From assembly GCA_018266765.1 (NCBI GenBank), contig JAFDZU010000004.1, forward strand, positions 6,209 through 61,158: DNA of 54,950 bases, given 5' to 3'. Below, in pieces: positions 38,133 to 47,862 of the stretch. The position numbers and the translations under genes were made by a program. Every line of letters begins with the position of its first letter. The first letter of the stretch is position 1. The notes beneath the pieces were generated by a model, which was not told the DNA's origin, did no database searches, and worked only from the letters and a program-made list of their open reading frames with translations. This DNA comes from Bacteroidota bacterium (GTDB taxonomy: Bacteria > Bacteroidota > Ignavibacteria > Kapaibacteriales > UBA961).

Positions 38133-39146
38133 TTACCTGAATTCGTACTGCTTTTGATAATATTTCATATACTCACCGGAACGAACTCTGGCACACCATT
38201 CTGCATTATCTCGGTACCATTGAACAGTTTGCTCTAATCCGTCTTCAAAGTTTACTGTTGGTTTCCATCCGAGTTCTTGTCGTATTTTCGTCGAATCAAT
38301 CGCATATCTTCTGTCATGTCCGGGGCGGTCTTTGACGTAGGTAATTAACTCTTCTCTTTTGCCTGTGAGCGCAAGAATTGCTCGAACAACCTCAATATTT
38401 TGGCGTTCCGATTCAGCACCAATATTATAGACTTCCCCATTTTTACCGTTATTATATGCAAGCCAAACAGCCGATGAATGATCTCGAACATCAATCCAAT
38501 CTCGAATATTTTTCCCATCGCCATAAACCGGTAATTGTTTTCCTTCTAAAGCATTAAGAATCATCAAAGGAATTAATTTTTCGGGGAATTGAAATGCACC
38601 GTAATTATTGGAGCATCTTGTAATAACCGCAGGGAAATTGTACGTATGAACAAATGAACGCACGAAACCGTCAGCCGCAGATTTTGCCGCAGAATACGGA
38701 GAATTTGGAGCAATCTGACTGTCTTCGGTAAATTCCCCTTGCTCTCCAAGCGAACCATACACTTCATCGGTAGAAACCTGCACGAATTTTTCCAAGCCCA
38801 ATTCTCTTGCTACGTTCATTAGCACAAGAGTTCCTGTAATATTAGTATCTACAAAGGGTTGTGCGTCTATGATTGACCTGTCAACATGAGATTCGGCGGC
38901 AAAATTTATGATGCCTTCCACGTTAAATTGCTTGCACACATGAAGTACAAGTTCTCTATTTTCGATTCTTCCATGTACAAATTTGTAACGAGGATTCTGC
39001 TCTATATCTGCGAGATTCTCTAAATTTCCTGCATAGGTCAACGCATCCAAATTCACCACAACGGCTTCAGATTCATTGAGAATATATCGTATGAAATTAC
39101 TTCCGATAAACCCTGCACCACCCGTTATAAGAATTGTTTTCGCCAT
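38133..39146 (-). CDS. rfbB: dTDP-glucose 4,6-dehydratase
   Basis: Short-chain dehydrogenase/reductase-fold enzyme, 337 aa, making dTDP-4-keto-6-deoxyglucose. Rossmann motif ITGGAGFIGSNFIRYIL, catalytic TDEVYG and YSAAKSAAD (Tyr-xxx-Lys), and NNYGAFQFPEKLIPLMILNA are diagnostic. The partners rfbA, rfbC and rfbD for dTDP-rhamnose are not in the window. It is the first gene of the polysaccharide locus. A possible promoter -7 box TAAATTTG lies at 39168-39175, but its -33 region is poor. Confidence 0.95.
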   Translation of the reverse strand: MAKTILITGGAGFIGSNFIRYILNESEAVVVNLDALTYAGNLENLADIEQNPRYKFVHGRIENRELVLHVCKQFNVEGIINFAAESHVDRSIIDAQPFVDTNITGTLVLMNVARELGLEKFVQVSTDEVYGSLGEQGEFTEDSQIAPNSPYSAAKSAADGFVRSFVHTYNFPAVITRCSNNYGAFQFPEKLIPLMILNALEGKQLPVYGDGKNIRDWIDVRDHSSAVWLAYNNGKNGEVYNIGAESERQNIEVVRAILALTGKREELITYVKDRPGHDRRYAIDSTKIRQELGWKPTVNFEDGLEQTVQWYRDNAEWCARVRSGEYMKYYQKQYEFR

Positions 39147-39216
39147 GTAATATTCCTAATAATTACCCAAATTTACGGAAAATTTACCTTTTAAATAGAT
39201 TGTTACCTATCGAATT

Positions 39217-40929
39217 TCATTTCCCAATTTCAATTTTCGCACCTTCTACAGTCCAGCGTGAGCGAACGGTTATCTCCGAGTCGTTTGTTCCAAACCGAGC
39301 GGCAGGACGAAACGGATACACCGAACCTACATCATATTTTCCTGAACCGGTATCAACAAATACTTCGAGAGTATAAATTCCAGGAACTACTTCCACAAAT
39401 TCAAAAGCACCTGTTGTAGAAAGTAGTTGTGAATATTTTGTTTTTTTATCTTTAGAAACAAGTGTAATAGTATATCGTTCTTTTCCTGTAGTGGATGAAT
39501 CTGTCAGCACACCTTTAATTCCACCGAATGTTCGTGAATCAAAGCTTTTAAATCTGAGAAGTAAGGCCGAATCTTTTGGTAATTTTCCTCCACCAACCGA
39601 ATGAATCGCACCGATATTTAATTTTAGTTCATACCAACTATCGCTTTCTAAATGCTGTTCTGGATGAATTCTCACTATATTACCGCTACGCCATTCATAA
39701 TCAGCTACAACTGTTTTATTCATAGAAAGATTAGTAAAAACAAGATTACTCTCTACATCATCCTGCACAACACTTCGGTCGAAAACTACATCAAATGAAG
39801 AAGTTAGAGCTATACCTTTGGTACTGTCGGCAAAGGGCAGATGAGTAATTTGTGGCATTGCTGTATCAGGACGCTCCGAAGTTGCAGTAAATATTTTTGA
39901 CGAAGTACTATCGGTTATCATATTTCCGCCAAGGTCACGCAGAGTTGAATCTCCTTTGCGAACCGAGAGCCGCCACACTGTAGCAGAATCAAGTGGCGCA
40001 GAAGTGAGCATTTGAACAGACTTACCATTATGAGGGTGAAGCCACACAGATTTTATGGGAATTGTTTTGGTTGAGCCGCTGTCACGAACTATAAAGTTCT
40101 CACTATTAACTGAGTTTGTATCAATATCTTTACTGAATTGTGCCTCGATTGTAAATCGTGAAGCAAATACATCAAATAATTGTGGGGCAATCACATCAGC
40201 AACTTCGCCAAGTCGAATATGTACCATAGAAATACTGTCTTTTCGGAGTATAATATCAGATTGAGGTGCGCCGAAAGCATCTATAGTTTCATCGTAAAGT
40301 TCATCTTTATAGACATCTTTGACAGCAAAAAGTCGGTAGAGTCCTTCGGGTAAAGCCCTAAATTCAAATGCACCGTTCGTCCCAACTTGTGTTCTGTATT
40401 TGGGTTTGGTATGTGATGGGTTGAGCGTATCAGGATTAATTCTTGAAATTGGATAGAGGAAAATAAACACACCGGAAGGTTCATTCGCTGTAAGTTTTCC
40501 TCGGATAATCCCGCTGTCTAAGTGCGAACCCGTAGAAAAAATAAGTGTAAATGCCTGTATAGGTTTGTTGTTGGCAAGGTCAGCATATTCTGTTCCAAGT
40601 GTTAATGAATAGGTTGTATTGGTATCGAGTGGTTCGTCAATTGTAATTTCTAATTCGCGTCCACTCCACGAATAATCCAATCGTTTATTCGGAGAAATAA
40701 AGATATTTTCGGCAACTTTTACTTTATTGACATACTCACTAAACTCTAAAGTAATCGTTTCATCGTGGAAATTAAGAGTACCGTTTTGGGGAGAATAACT
40801 GATAATTTCCGGTGGTTCTTTGTCGGGCGGGCCGCCTGACGGCGGTTGCGAATTGGCACAAGAGCCGAGCAAACAACAAATCATCACGGCAATAGCTGAG
40901 TATATGGTTCTATGGCGATTGAATTTCAT
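39217..40929 (-). CDS. Lipoprotein with Big_5 (Ig-like) domain
   Basis: Secreted lipoprotein of 570 aa, function unknown. The signal peptide ends in the lipobox LLGSC (Cys near residue 25), followed by ANSQPPSGGPPDKEPPEI, a very common start among Bacteroidota/Chlorobiota proteins with a bacterial Ig-like Big_5 domain. That domain covers about residues 40-135 (PQNGTLNFHDETITLEFSEY ... FSTG). Two further Ig-like or carboxypeptidase-regulatory-like segments follow (RTQVGTNGAFEFRALPEGLY near 190; YSQLLSTTGAFEFVEVVPG near 520). It stands between rfbB and a divergent T9SS-secreted protein, and may be a surface or periplasmic structural protein. Confidence 0.86.
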   Translation of the reverse strand: MKFNRHRTIYSAIAVMICCLLGSCANSQPPSGGPPDKEPPEIISYSPQNGTLNFHDETITLEFSEYVNKVKVAENIFISPNKRLDYSWSGRELEITIDEPLDTNTTYSLTLGTEYADLANNKPIQAFTLIFSTGSHLDSGIIRGKLTANEPSGVFIFLYPISRINPDTLNPSHTKPKYRTQVGTNGAFEFRALPEGLYRLFAVKDVYKDELYDETIDAFGAPQSDIILRKDSISMVHIRLGEVADVIAPQLFDVFASRFTIEAQFSKDIDTNSVNSENFIVRDSGSTKTIPIKSVWLHPHNGKSVQMLTSAPLDSATVWRLSVRKGDSTLRDLGGNMITDSTSSKIFTATSERPDTAMPQITHLPFADSTKGIALTSSFDVVFDRSVVQDDVESNLVFTNLSMNKTVVADYEWRSGNIVRIHPEQHLESDSWYELKLNIGAIHSVGGGKLPKDSALLLRFKSFDSRTFGGIKGVLTDSSTTGKERYTITLVSKDKKTKYSQLLSTTGAFEFVEVVPGIYTLEVFVDTGSGKYDVGSVYPFRPAARFGTNDSEITVRSRWTVEGAKIEIGK

Positions 40930-41097
40930 AATTGCAAAATTACGGATTTAATAAATGCAATCAATTCTGCATTGTTGTTTCAGATATTGAATAATAACTG
41001 TTAGTAAAAGATTTAATGGATCTGATAACATTTAAATTAAGGAAACTGCATCAATTTCCTCGAACTAAATTATTCATACTAAAATCATTCACAACTA

Positions 41098-41130
41098 TTT
41101 GGTTATAAAGTACTAATTATGGTATATTGC
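41098..41130 (+). promoter_or_regulatory. Possible promoter of the T9SS-secreted protein gene
   Basis: TTTG (41098-41101) is followed after 21 bases by TATATTGC (41123-41130), one mismatch from TAnnTTTG. It also reads as TTGGTT, 18 nt, TATATT. The predicted leader is about 45 bases. Weaker than the two promoters of the translation locus. Confidence 0.38.
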
Positions 41131-41179
41131 AAGTATAGTTTCACTTATAATTTTTTTCATTATTTCGATTGGTATTCTT

Positions 41180-42358
41180 ATGAAATCTTTTTTACTGTTT
41201 TGCTCTTTTATTATCTTGATAATTTCGGTTCAACTTCAAGCCCAAGTTGTGATTACAAAGTCAAATTTCGAATTCAAATCCGGTACATACCCGAATAATG
41301 CAACACTCCAAAAAGATTATTTTTCACAATTAACTGGTCCAAATCTTATAATAGCACCTCCGGCACTGTCTTCATTTGGTGGTGTCTCTACAGTAACATT
41401 CTTTGATTCCGAATTTCCTCAGCCGAGTAATTCACTTTTTACTAATTCATTTGAAAATTTGAATTCTAATGCTGGATTTAATATTCAAAACATTTTTGTG
41501 GTGGATGATTTGGGGTTTAAACAAACAAGCGTTATGACCGAGGAACAACACTATGATTTATCTGCACAAACAGGTAATCCAAACGATAGCTTAGTTATTC
41601 CTTCTCAATTGGCTTTCACAACCGGTGAACGCATGATTCTCAAATTTCCGGCAACTTCTGAAAGTGTATGGACTTCAAATTTCAGTTGGACTGTTACGGG
41701 AAATATTACTGTTAATTCAGTAGGACTTAAGAATACTCCAATCACCAAATTTGCAACGATAAAACAGCAGGATTCAATTATTGGCTGGGGAAAAGCGCAA
41801 ATCCCAACAGGTGGAGGGAGACTTTCTGCTTTTTATGATGTTCTCATCGAACAAAGAACTCTCGTCCAAGTAGATTCATTCTTTTTGAACGGACAACCAG
41901 TTTCCCAACTTATTGGTGGAGCACTCGGACTTAAACAAGGAAGCACAACTGTAGAACTTTTTCGTAAATTTTGGCGCACTTCATTCATTAATTTAGTTTC
42001 AATAAATTATGGGAAAGATACAACATTCACAACACCACTTTCAATACGTTTTGACGGTACGATTCCACCAATAACTTCTGTAGATGAGGATTTCACAGCG
42101 AGCAATTCAATAGCATATCCAAATCCTACTTCTAACAATGTTACTATTTCGTACAACCAAACAAGCAACACGATGACAACTATAGAGTTTTTCAATCTCA
42201 TCGGTACGAATGTAAAATCAGTTCCGGTTTATTCTTCTGCCGAAACGGTACATATTCCGATTTCTCTTTCTGAATTTGCAAACGGTTTATATCGATATTC
42301 CGTTCGTAATCAACATGGAAGAATACTTAGCCAAGGAAGTGTTACTGTTGTTAAATAA
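41180..42358 (+). CDS. Secreted protein with type IX secretion C-terminal domain
   Basis: Exported protein of 392 aa with an N-terminal signal peptide (KSFLLFCSFIILIISVQLQA, cut before QVV). The last about 80 residues are a T9SS sorting domain of type A: it begins SIAYPNPTSNNVTISY, continues IEFFNLIGTNVKSVPV and closes with ANGLYRYSVRNQHGRILSQG. Such domains target proteins through the outer membrane and are then cleaved or linked to a lipopolysaccharide-like anchor. The middle of the protein has no fold I can name and consists of beta-rich sequence with few cysteines. It is flanked by a divergent lipoprotein gene and a convergent dioxygenase gene, so it is monocistronic. Confidence 0.9.
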   Translation: MKSFLLFCSFIILIISVQLQAQVVITKSNFEFKSGTYPNNATLQKDYFSQLTGPNLIIAPPALSSFGGVSTVTFFDSEFPQPSNSLFTNSFENLNSNAGFNIQNIFVVDDLGFKQTSVMTEEQHYDLSAQTGNPNDSLVIPSQLAFTTGERMILKFPATSESVWTSNFSWTVTGNITVNSVGLKNTPITKFATIKQQDSIIGWGKAQIPTGGGRLSAFYDVLIEQRTLVQVDSFFLNGQPVSQLIGGALGLKQGSTTVELFRKFWRTSFINLVSINYGKDTTFTTPLSIRFDGTIPPITSVDEDFTASNSIAYPNPTSNNVTISYNQTSNTMTTIEFFNLIGTNVKSVPVYSSAETVHIPISLSEFANGLYRYSVRNQHGRILSQGSVTVVK

Positions 42359-42441
42359 ACAACTTATTTGTCATTAGAAAGGAGTTTACAAGCGAAATAT
42401 GATATATTTTTTGGTAGAGTAAGTCAATATTAACTATAGAA

Positions 42442-43329
42442 TTACCCAACCTGAAAACACCGCATACTAATTCCGCCAAGGTCAATTTCTTCGTAGAATT
42501 GGTGGATTTCTTCATTTGGTGTTGCAAGTCCTACGCTATACAACATCGGTACATAATGGTCAACAGTCGGAACTGAAAGTTTAGCTGAAGTTCCCATTTT
42601 TTCAAAATTGACTAATGCCTGAAAATCGCGGTCATCAAGTCGTTTTTTTGCCCAATCGTCAAATTCGATTGCCCAGTCATATGGTTTATTTGAGCCGGAT
42701 CGCATATTCTCCATGCTTAGTCGCAGATTATGTACAATATTTCCACTTCCGATTATCAGAACTCCTTTATGACGAAGAGCTTGAAGCTGTTTCGCCAAAT
42801 CAAAATGATAGTGCATCGGACGATGATAGTCTATACTGACTTGAAAAACCGGAATATCAGCCGCAGGAACAAGATGCCTGAGAATTGACCATGCGCCGTG
42901 GTCTAATCCCCATTCATTAGTTATGTGAATTTCGGAGGAAAGTTCAGCAGTTTTTGCCGCATACTCCGGTGAACCAACTGCCGGATATTGCACCGCAAAT
43001 AGTTCGTCAGGGAAACCCCCAAAATCGTGAATTGTCTCCGGTTTTGGATTAGCACAAACAAAAGTTCCTTTGGTGAGCCAATGCGCAGAAACTACTAATA
43101 TTACATTCGGCTTATACTTCTTGCGAATAGTTACACCGGTTTTTACAAGTTCTTGAGTGAATGCGTTATCTAAGAGTGCATTCATTGGGTTGCCGTGCCC
43201 GATAAACAAAACCGGCATACGTTCAGTTGGAGCAAAACTGTAGGTAATACTCCGTAATTGTTCTAATTGCATAGAAGTAGGGATAAGTGGAAGTAATCCT
43301 ATTGATTTAATAAAAGTTGAGCGTTTCAT
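42442..43329 (-). CDS. ygiD: DODA-type extradiol dioxygenase-like protein
   Basis: Member of the LigB-like 4,5-DOPA-extradiol-dioxygenase family, about 295 aa. Metal-ligand histidines lie in LFIGHGNPMN, LVVSAHWLT, IIGSGNIVHNLR and PTVDHYVPMLYSVG, all in the usual order. I prefer the ATG at 43327-43329 (MKRSTFIKSIGLLPLIPTSM), a start that looks like a short Tat/Sec-type leader or a membrane-proximal N-terminus; the upstream ATG at 43356 is possible. E. coli YgiD opens L-DOPA extradiolly, but the natural substrate of bacterial relatives is unknown. The gene is alone, with 83 bases to the convergent T9SS cargo gene. Confidence 0.88.
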   Translation of the reverse strand: MKRSTFIKSIGLLPLIPTSMQLEQLRSITYSFAPTERMPVLFIGHGNPMNALLDNAFTQELVKTGVTIRKKYKPNVILVVSAHWLTKGTFVCANPKPETIHDFGGFPDELFAVQYPAVGSPEYAAKTAELSSEIHITNEWGLDHGAWSILRHLVPAADIPVFQVSIDYHRPMHYHFDLAKQLQALRHKGVLIIGSGNIVHNLRLSMENMRSGSNKPYDWAIEFDDWAKKRLDDRDFQALVNFEKMGTSAKLSVPTVDHYVPMLYSVGLATPNEEIHQFYEEIDLGGISMRCFQVG

Positions 43330-43851
43330 TCCGTAGCAAATTATAAATATCTTCACTTAATCTCAAAAGATTAATGACCATTACGATTGGATATTTTAAA
43401 TCATTTATTCTCTGATTGTTTTATTTTTGGTGACTATAAATTAAAGAAGATTGATTTACTATTAAATATTACATGAACTTAAGTTTTATATACTTGTAGC
43501 TCATAGTCTTAATAATTGAAGCTCAAATTTAACTATTTAATTGAGCTTTATCTTGCTTTTTGGTGAGCTGTAATAGTTTCAGATTTTCGAGAAGCGGAAT
43601 AATTTGTACAAAAGTTCGTTCAAACTATAATCCACAGCTTTTTACCAAACTCTTATTTATAACTCGTTTTTTCTATTCAACGCAAATTACGGTTATATAT
43701 ATAAATGTCCAAATCATCACAAATAGACTCTTGATTTTTTGAATAACAAGAGTATTATTTCGAAGCAAAACAGATAAAGTTAAATAGTATTGGGCGAAGA
43801 GTTTCTAAATCAATAGTGTACTTACAAATTTATGGATTATTTCGCCGTTAC
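43330..43851. other. Intergenic region with a weak hairpin
   Basis: 522 A+T-rich bases between two minus-strand genes. I see no gene, tRNA or repeat family member. One inverted repeat, AAGCTCAA (43519-43526) and TTGAGCTT (43541-43548), is followed on the plus strand by a T-rich stretch, but no plus-strand gene needs a terminator there. On the minus strand the tail is not T-rich. The promoter for the dioxygenase gene should lie at the left end. Confidence 0.55.
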
Positions 43852-45609
43852 TTATTTGCAAGTATCTTCTTTTCCGATAAATTTTCTCAAAACACGTGGG
43901 TCGGTTTTGCGTAAATCAACCAATATCAAGCCATCAGTAACATTACTGAATGCAGTATCTCGGTTAAATCCGATTAATTTTCCGCCTAATTTGAGATAAT
44001 GCTTTAGTAACGTAGGAACCCCTTTATTATCTGGTTCTAATTCTGAGACTAATGAAGAAAGCTGTTCAACCGAAGTACAACTTGCCCCCAAACGCTGAAC
44101 TAATTGATATTCAAACAGATTTCGTTCAGGATTTCGTGGTTTTACATATTTGGCAAGTTCATAATCATAGACATTGTGCTCAAGGTATGAAATAATCAAT
44201 CTCCTAGATTCGGGACGATATTCTTTGCTGATACTCACTGCACCAAAGAGAATTGTATAGTGTGGATGCAACTGTAAAAACTGCCCTATTCCTTTCCACA
44301 GCAACAGTAGAGCAGCACTTCTTTGATATTCAACTCTAATAAATGACCGCCCCAACTCTAATGCGGAGGAAATACTTTTTAAGAATTTCTTTTTAATTTT
44401 AAAAAGTGAATGAATATACAACCCCTTGCGACCTAAAGTATCTACAACAACATCTGTTCTACCGATGCGGTAAGCACCAACCACTTCTTGACGAGCGGCA
44501 TTCCAAATAAAAATATGTGTGTAATAGGTATCATATTCATCTACATCGCTCGCTTTGCCCGTTCCCTCGCCTACACCACGGAACGTAATCTCACGTAACC
44601 GACCAATTTCACGAACGATAGATGGTGTTTGTACCTCATGTGTGTAGAATACAAAATAATCTCCGGAAGCTACCAATAGTTGTGTTCGCGGTAAACTCTC
44701 GATTTCGCTTGTAATAGTTTCAGTAGATTCTCCTAAATAAACAGGTGGGATTACCGAAGTATTTTTGTGCCCATTTTTATTATTTTCTTTAAGAACATAA
44801 ACACTACTCCGCAAAAAATCAGTCATGAAATCATCATTAAGACCAATAAATTTTGATGGTTGCAGAGAATTACCAATTGTTATTTGAAGTTTTGTGTTAT
44901 TTGTGCGAATAAATTCTTGAGGTAGTAATGCGGTTCGCAGAAGCGGGTGCACTAAACCCAGCATTTGAAACAGCAAACGATTATGCCCCGAAAAGTATAA
45001 GGGAACAACGGGACAATGTGAATGACGAATAATCCGTGCAATTGTACTACTCCATTCATTATCAGTAACTTTAGCATGAGCAAACGAGAAACTTGAAACT
45101 TCTCCCGCAGGAAAGACAGCTAAAATCCCACCTGACTTGAGATGAAGTAGAGTTTCTTTCAATCCCTTTAGGTTTCGTTTATGAGAGTTATCTTTTCCGA
45201 ATGGGTCAACTGAAATAAAACTTCCCGATAGCTCAGGAATTTTGGCAAGTAAGTAATTTGCCATAATCTTAACGTCGGGACGAATTGAATGAAGCAAAGC
45301 TCCTAACGCAACTCCTTCAATTCCACCAAATGGATGATTAGCTATTACTATTGTCGGTCCTGTTTTTGGTATTCGTGATACTTCGATCTCTTGTACATCT
45401 AATTCTACATTCATGCACGAAAGCACATCGTGAAAAAAATGCTTACCGGATTTCAGACTCGAAGCGCGGTGATAAATATCATGTAAAGCAGAGAGTCCAA
45501 GCAGATTTTCTGCTACTTTTAGTGGTGCGGCTATCAGTGGATTTGTACGTTGTGGGATGGAATGAAAGAGCTGAAAAGGGCGTATAGGTACATTTAGCAT
45601 TGTATTCAT
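43852..45609 (-). CDS. Bifunctional acyltransferase, OlsF-like (ornithine lipid synthesis)
   Basis: Two-domain membrane-associated protein of about 585 aa. Residues from about 60 to 290 are a lysophospholipid acyltransferase (PlsC) domain with TIVIANHPFGGIEGVALGAL, VDPFGKDNSHKRN and GILAVFPAGEVSS. The C-terminal half (about 330-570) is a GNAT-type N-acyltransferase domain of the OlsB kind, with ELGRSFIRVEYQRS and YTILFGAVSISKEYRPESRR. This order matches OlsF, which forms lyso-ornithine lipid and then acylates it. The acyltransferase motif has HPFGGIE, with Glu where HPxGGxD is common. I use the ATG at 45607-45609; an upstream ATG (45666) is less likely. Neighbours give no further clue. Confidence 0.82.
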   Translation of the reverse strand: MNTMLNVPIRPFQLFHSIPQRTNPLIAAPLKVAENLLGLSALHDIYHRASSLKSGKHFFHDVLSCMNVELDVQEIEVSRIPKTGPTIVIANHPFGGIEGVALGALLHSIRPDVKIMANYLLAKIPELSGSFISVDPFGKDNSHKRNLKGLKETLLHLKSGGILAVFPAGEVSSFSFAHAKVTDNEWSSTIARIIRHSHCPVVPLYFSGHNRLLFQMLGLVHPLLRTALLPQEFIRTNNTKLQITIGNSLQPSKFIGLNDDFMTDFLRSSVYVLKENNKNGHKNTSVIPPVYLGESTETITSEIESLPRTQLLVASGDYFVFYTHEVQTPSIVREIGRLREITFRGVGEGTGKASDVDEYDTYYTHIFIWNAARQEVVGAYRIGRTDVVVDTLGRKGLYIHSLFKIKKKFLKSISSALELGRSFIRVEYQRSAALLLLWKGIGQFLQLHPHYTILFGAVSISKEYRPESRRLIISYLEHNVYDYELAKYVKPRNPERNLFEYQLVQRLGASCTSVEQLSSLVSELEPDNKGVPTLLKHYLKLGGKLIGFNRDTAFSNVTDGLILVDLRKTDPRVLRKFIGKEDTCK

Positions 45610-45916
45610 AGGATTAATTCTTAGTAATGAGAAAGCAGTATTCTTATTTGTAGCGAAATTACACAATGAATATTACCTATATAATAGATTAGAGAACTTA
45701 ATAGTTACTTTTTCATAATATTATTAAAACATAAAATTTAAGCAGATATTCTTTAAAATAATTTATCCGTTTTGTAGTATTTCGATTATAATTATCCCTT
45801 GTCTATAACAGCGTATTTTGGTAAGTTAGAAGCGGAAAAATAAACACAAGCAACAATATTTCTCTTTCAATCTCCTTAATAAAACCGCAGTCTATATCAT
45901 AGATTCCTTTTAACTT
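45610..45916. other. Intergenic region between divergent genes
   Basis: 307 A+T-rich bases between the OlsF-like gene (-) and nadE (+). It should hold both promoters, but no motif stands out: a TATTTTGG at 45820-45827 lacks a matching -33 box. No gene or repeat is seen. Confidence 0.5.
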
Positions 45917-47845
45917 ATGAATCTTTTATCTCTCGGAATGGTTCGTGTTGGTGTGTGTTCGCCTGAACTGCGAGTTGCTGATGTTGAGTTTAATACTCAA
46001 AAAATCATCGAAGCTCTCAACCAATCCTCAAACGATGAATGTGCTGTTATGGTCTTTCCGGAACTTTGTATTACCGGATATTCTTGTGCCGATTTGTTTT
46101 ATCAGCCATCGCTTTTGCAAGGCGCGCTCCGAAGTTTAATTCTAATTGCCGAGCAAACACGAGTATTAAAATGTACGGCTGTGGTTGGACTGCCAATTGC
46201 AATTGGTGGAACTCTTTACAACACAGCGGCATTTGTTTCATTCGGGAATATTCTTGGGATTATTCCTAAAACGTTTTTGCCAAATACTAACGAGTTTTAC
46301 GAAGAACGTTGGTTTTCGAGTGCTTTTGATTGTACCGTAGATTCGATTATCATTGATAGAAAGGTAGTTCCTTTTGGAAGTAATTTACTTTTTCAAGCAG
46401 AAAATGTTCCTGATTGTATTATTGGAATTGAAATCTGCGAAGATCTTTGGAGTGTCATTCCACCAAGTTGCAATCAAGCACTTTCCGGTGCAACGGTTCT
46501 GATTAATCCTTCGGCAAGTGATGAACTTTTAAGTAAATATGACTACCGCCGTGGATTAGTTCAATCACAATCTGCACGATGTCTTGCTGCATATTTATAT
46601 GCAGGCGCTGGTGCAGGCGAATCCACTACTGATGTTGTATTTGGCGGACATTCCCTTATAGCCGAAAATGGCGTTATACTTTCCGAAACCGAACGTTTTG
46701 AATTTTCTACACAAATAGTATATGCTGATATTGATATCCTACGACTGACAAACGAACGCAGAAGAAATAATACATTTACAGCGTCAAACCGAACGAATGA
46801 TTTTCGGATAATTCCCTTTACGATAAATGATAGTTCACTGCTAAAGCGTTCTATCTCTCAAAGTCCGTTTGTTCCTCAAAATAGTGCTGACCGCACACAA
46901 CGTTGCCGTGAAATATTTGCTTTGCAATCTACTGGGCTTGCCAAACGGCTTCGACATATTGGCTGTTCATCGGTTGTAATGGGAATTTCGGGCGGGTTAG
47001 ATTCTACGCTTGCCTTGCTTGCCATAATTAAAACATTCGATAAACTTGGACTTGACCGACGTGGTATAATTGCAATTTCAATGCCCGGATTTGGAACAAC
47101 AAGCCGCACACAATCGAATGCAGAAACGCTTGCCGTTTCGCTTGGCGTAACACTTCGCATTATTTCGATTACAGATGCTGTTCGTCAGCATTTTAATGAC
47201 ATAGGACACGATGAAACGAACCAAAATATTCTCTATGAAAATGCTCAAGCGCGTGAACGCACCCAAATTCTCATGGATTCAGCTCATCAAACCAATGCTA
47301 TTGTCGTCGGCACAGGTGATCTTTCCGAACTCGCACTCGGCTGGTGTACATACAACGGCGATCATATTTCAATGTATGGAATTAACTCGGGAATTCCCAA
47401 AACATTAGTTCGTTATCTTGTTGAATATGCGGCTGATACAGATTTTAACTCCGTGGGTACAATTTTACAAGACATACTTGCTACGCCTGTCTCGCCCGAA
47501 CTGCTCCCGCCTGATACCAATGGTCGTATTACCCAAAAAACAGAAGAAACGATTGGTGAATATATTCTCCATGATTTCTTTTTATATTATACAATTCGAC
47601 TTTCGTTTCCGCCAAAAAAAATCTATGTTTTTGCATGTAAAGCATTCGACGGGGAATTCACACCAACGGAAATTAAAAAGTGGCTACGTGTGTTTTATCA
47701 GCGATTTTTCTCACAGCAATTCAAACGCTCCTGCCTTCCTGATGGAGTAAAAATTGGAAGCGTTGCTCTTTCACCACGCGGTGACTGGCGAATGCCAAGT
47801 GATGCATCAGTTGCCTTGTGGCTCAAAGAAATAGATGAATTATAA
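45917..47845 (+). CDS. nadE: Glutamine-dependent NAD+ synthetase
   Basis: Cytoplasmic enzyme that amidates nicotinic acid adenine dinucleotide to NAD+, 642 aa. The N-terminal nitrilase-type glutaminase domain (about 1-290) has its Glu in FPELCITGYSC, Lys in IPKTFLPN and Cys in GIEICEDLWS, so it can use glutamine. The C-terminal synthetase domain has the PP-loop GISGGLDST (about 356-364) and GTGDLSELALGWCTYNGDH. The long C-terminal part with FKRSCLPDGVKIGSVALSPRGDWRMPSD is typical of this form. lysC follows 17 bases downstream, probably in the same operon. Confidence 0.97.
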   Translation: MNLLSLGMVRVGVCSPELRVADVEFNTQKIIEALNQSSNDECAVMVFPELCITGYSCADLFYQPSLLQGALRSLILIAEQTRVLKCTAVVGLPIAIGGTLYNTAAFVSFGNILGIIPKTFLPNTNEFYEERWFSSAFDCTVDSIIIDRKVVPFGSNLLFQAENVPDCIIGIEICEDLWSVIPPSCNQALSGATVLINPSASDELLSKYDYRRGLVQSQSARCLAAYLYAGAGAGESTTDVVFGGHSLIAENGVILSETERFEFSTQIVYADIDILRLTNERRRNNTFTASNRTNDFRIIPFTINDSSLLKRSISQSPFVPQNSADRTQRCREIFALQSTGLAKRLRHIGCSSVVMGISGGLDSTLALLAIIKTFDKLGLDRRGIIAISMPGFGTTSRTQSNAETLAVSLGVTLRIISITDAVRQHFNDIGHDETNQNILYENAQARERTQILMDSAHQTNAIVVGTGDLSELALGWCTYNGDHISMYGINSGIPKTLVRYLVEYAADTDFNSVGTILQDILATPVSPELLPPDTNGRITQKTEETIGEYILHDFFLYYTIRLSFPPKKIYVFACKAFDGEFTPTEIKKWLRVFYQRFFSQQFKRSCLPDGVKIGSVALSPRGDWRMPSDASVALWLKEIDEL

Positions 47846-47862
47846 TTGAAAATAAATTACCT

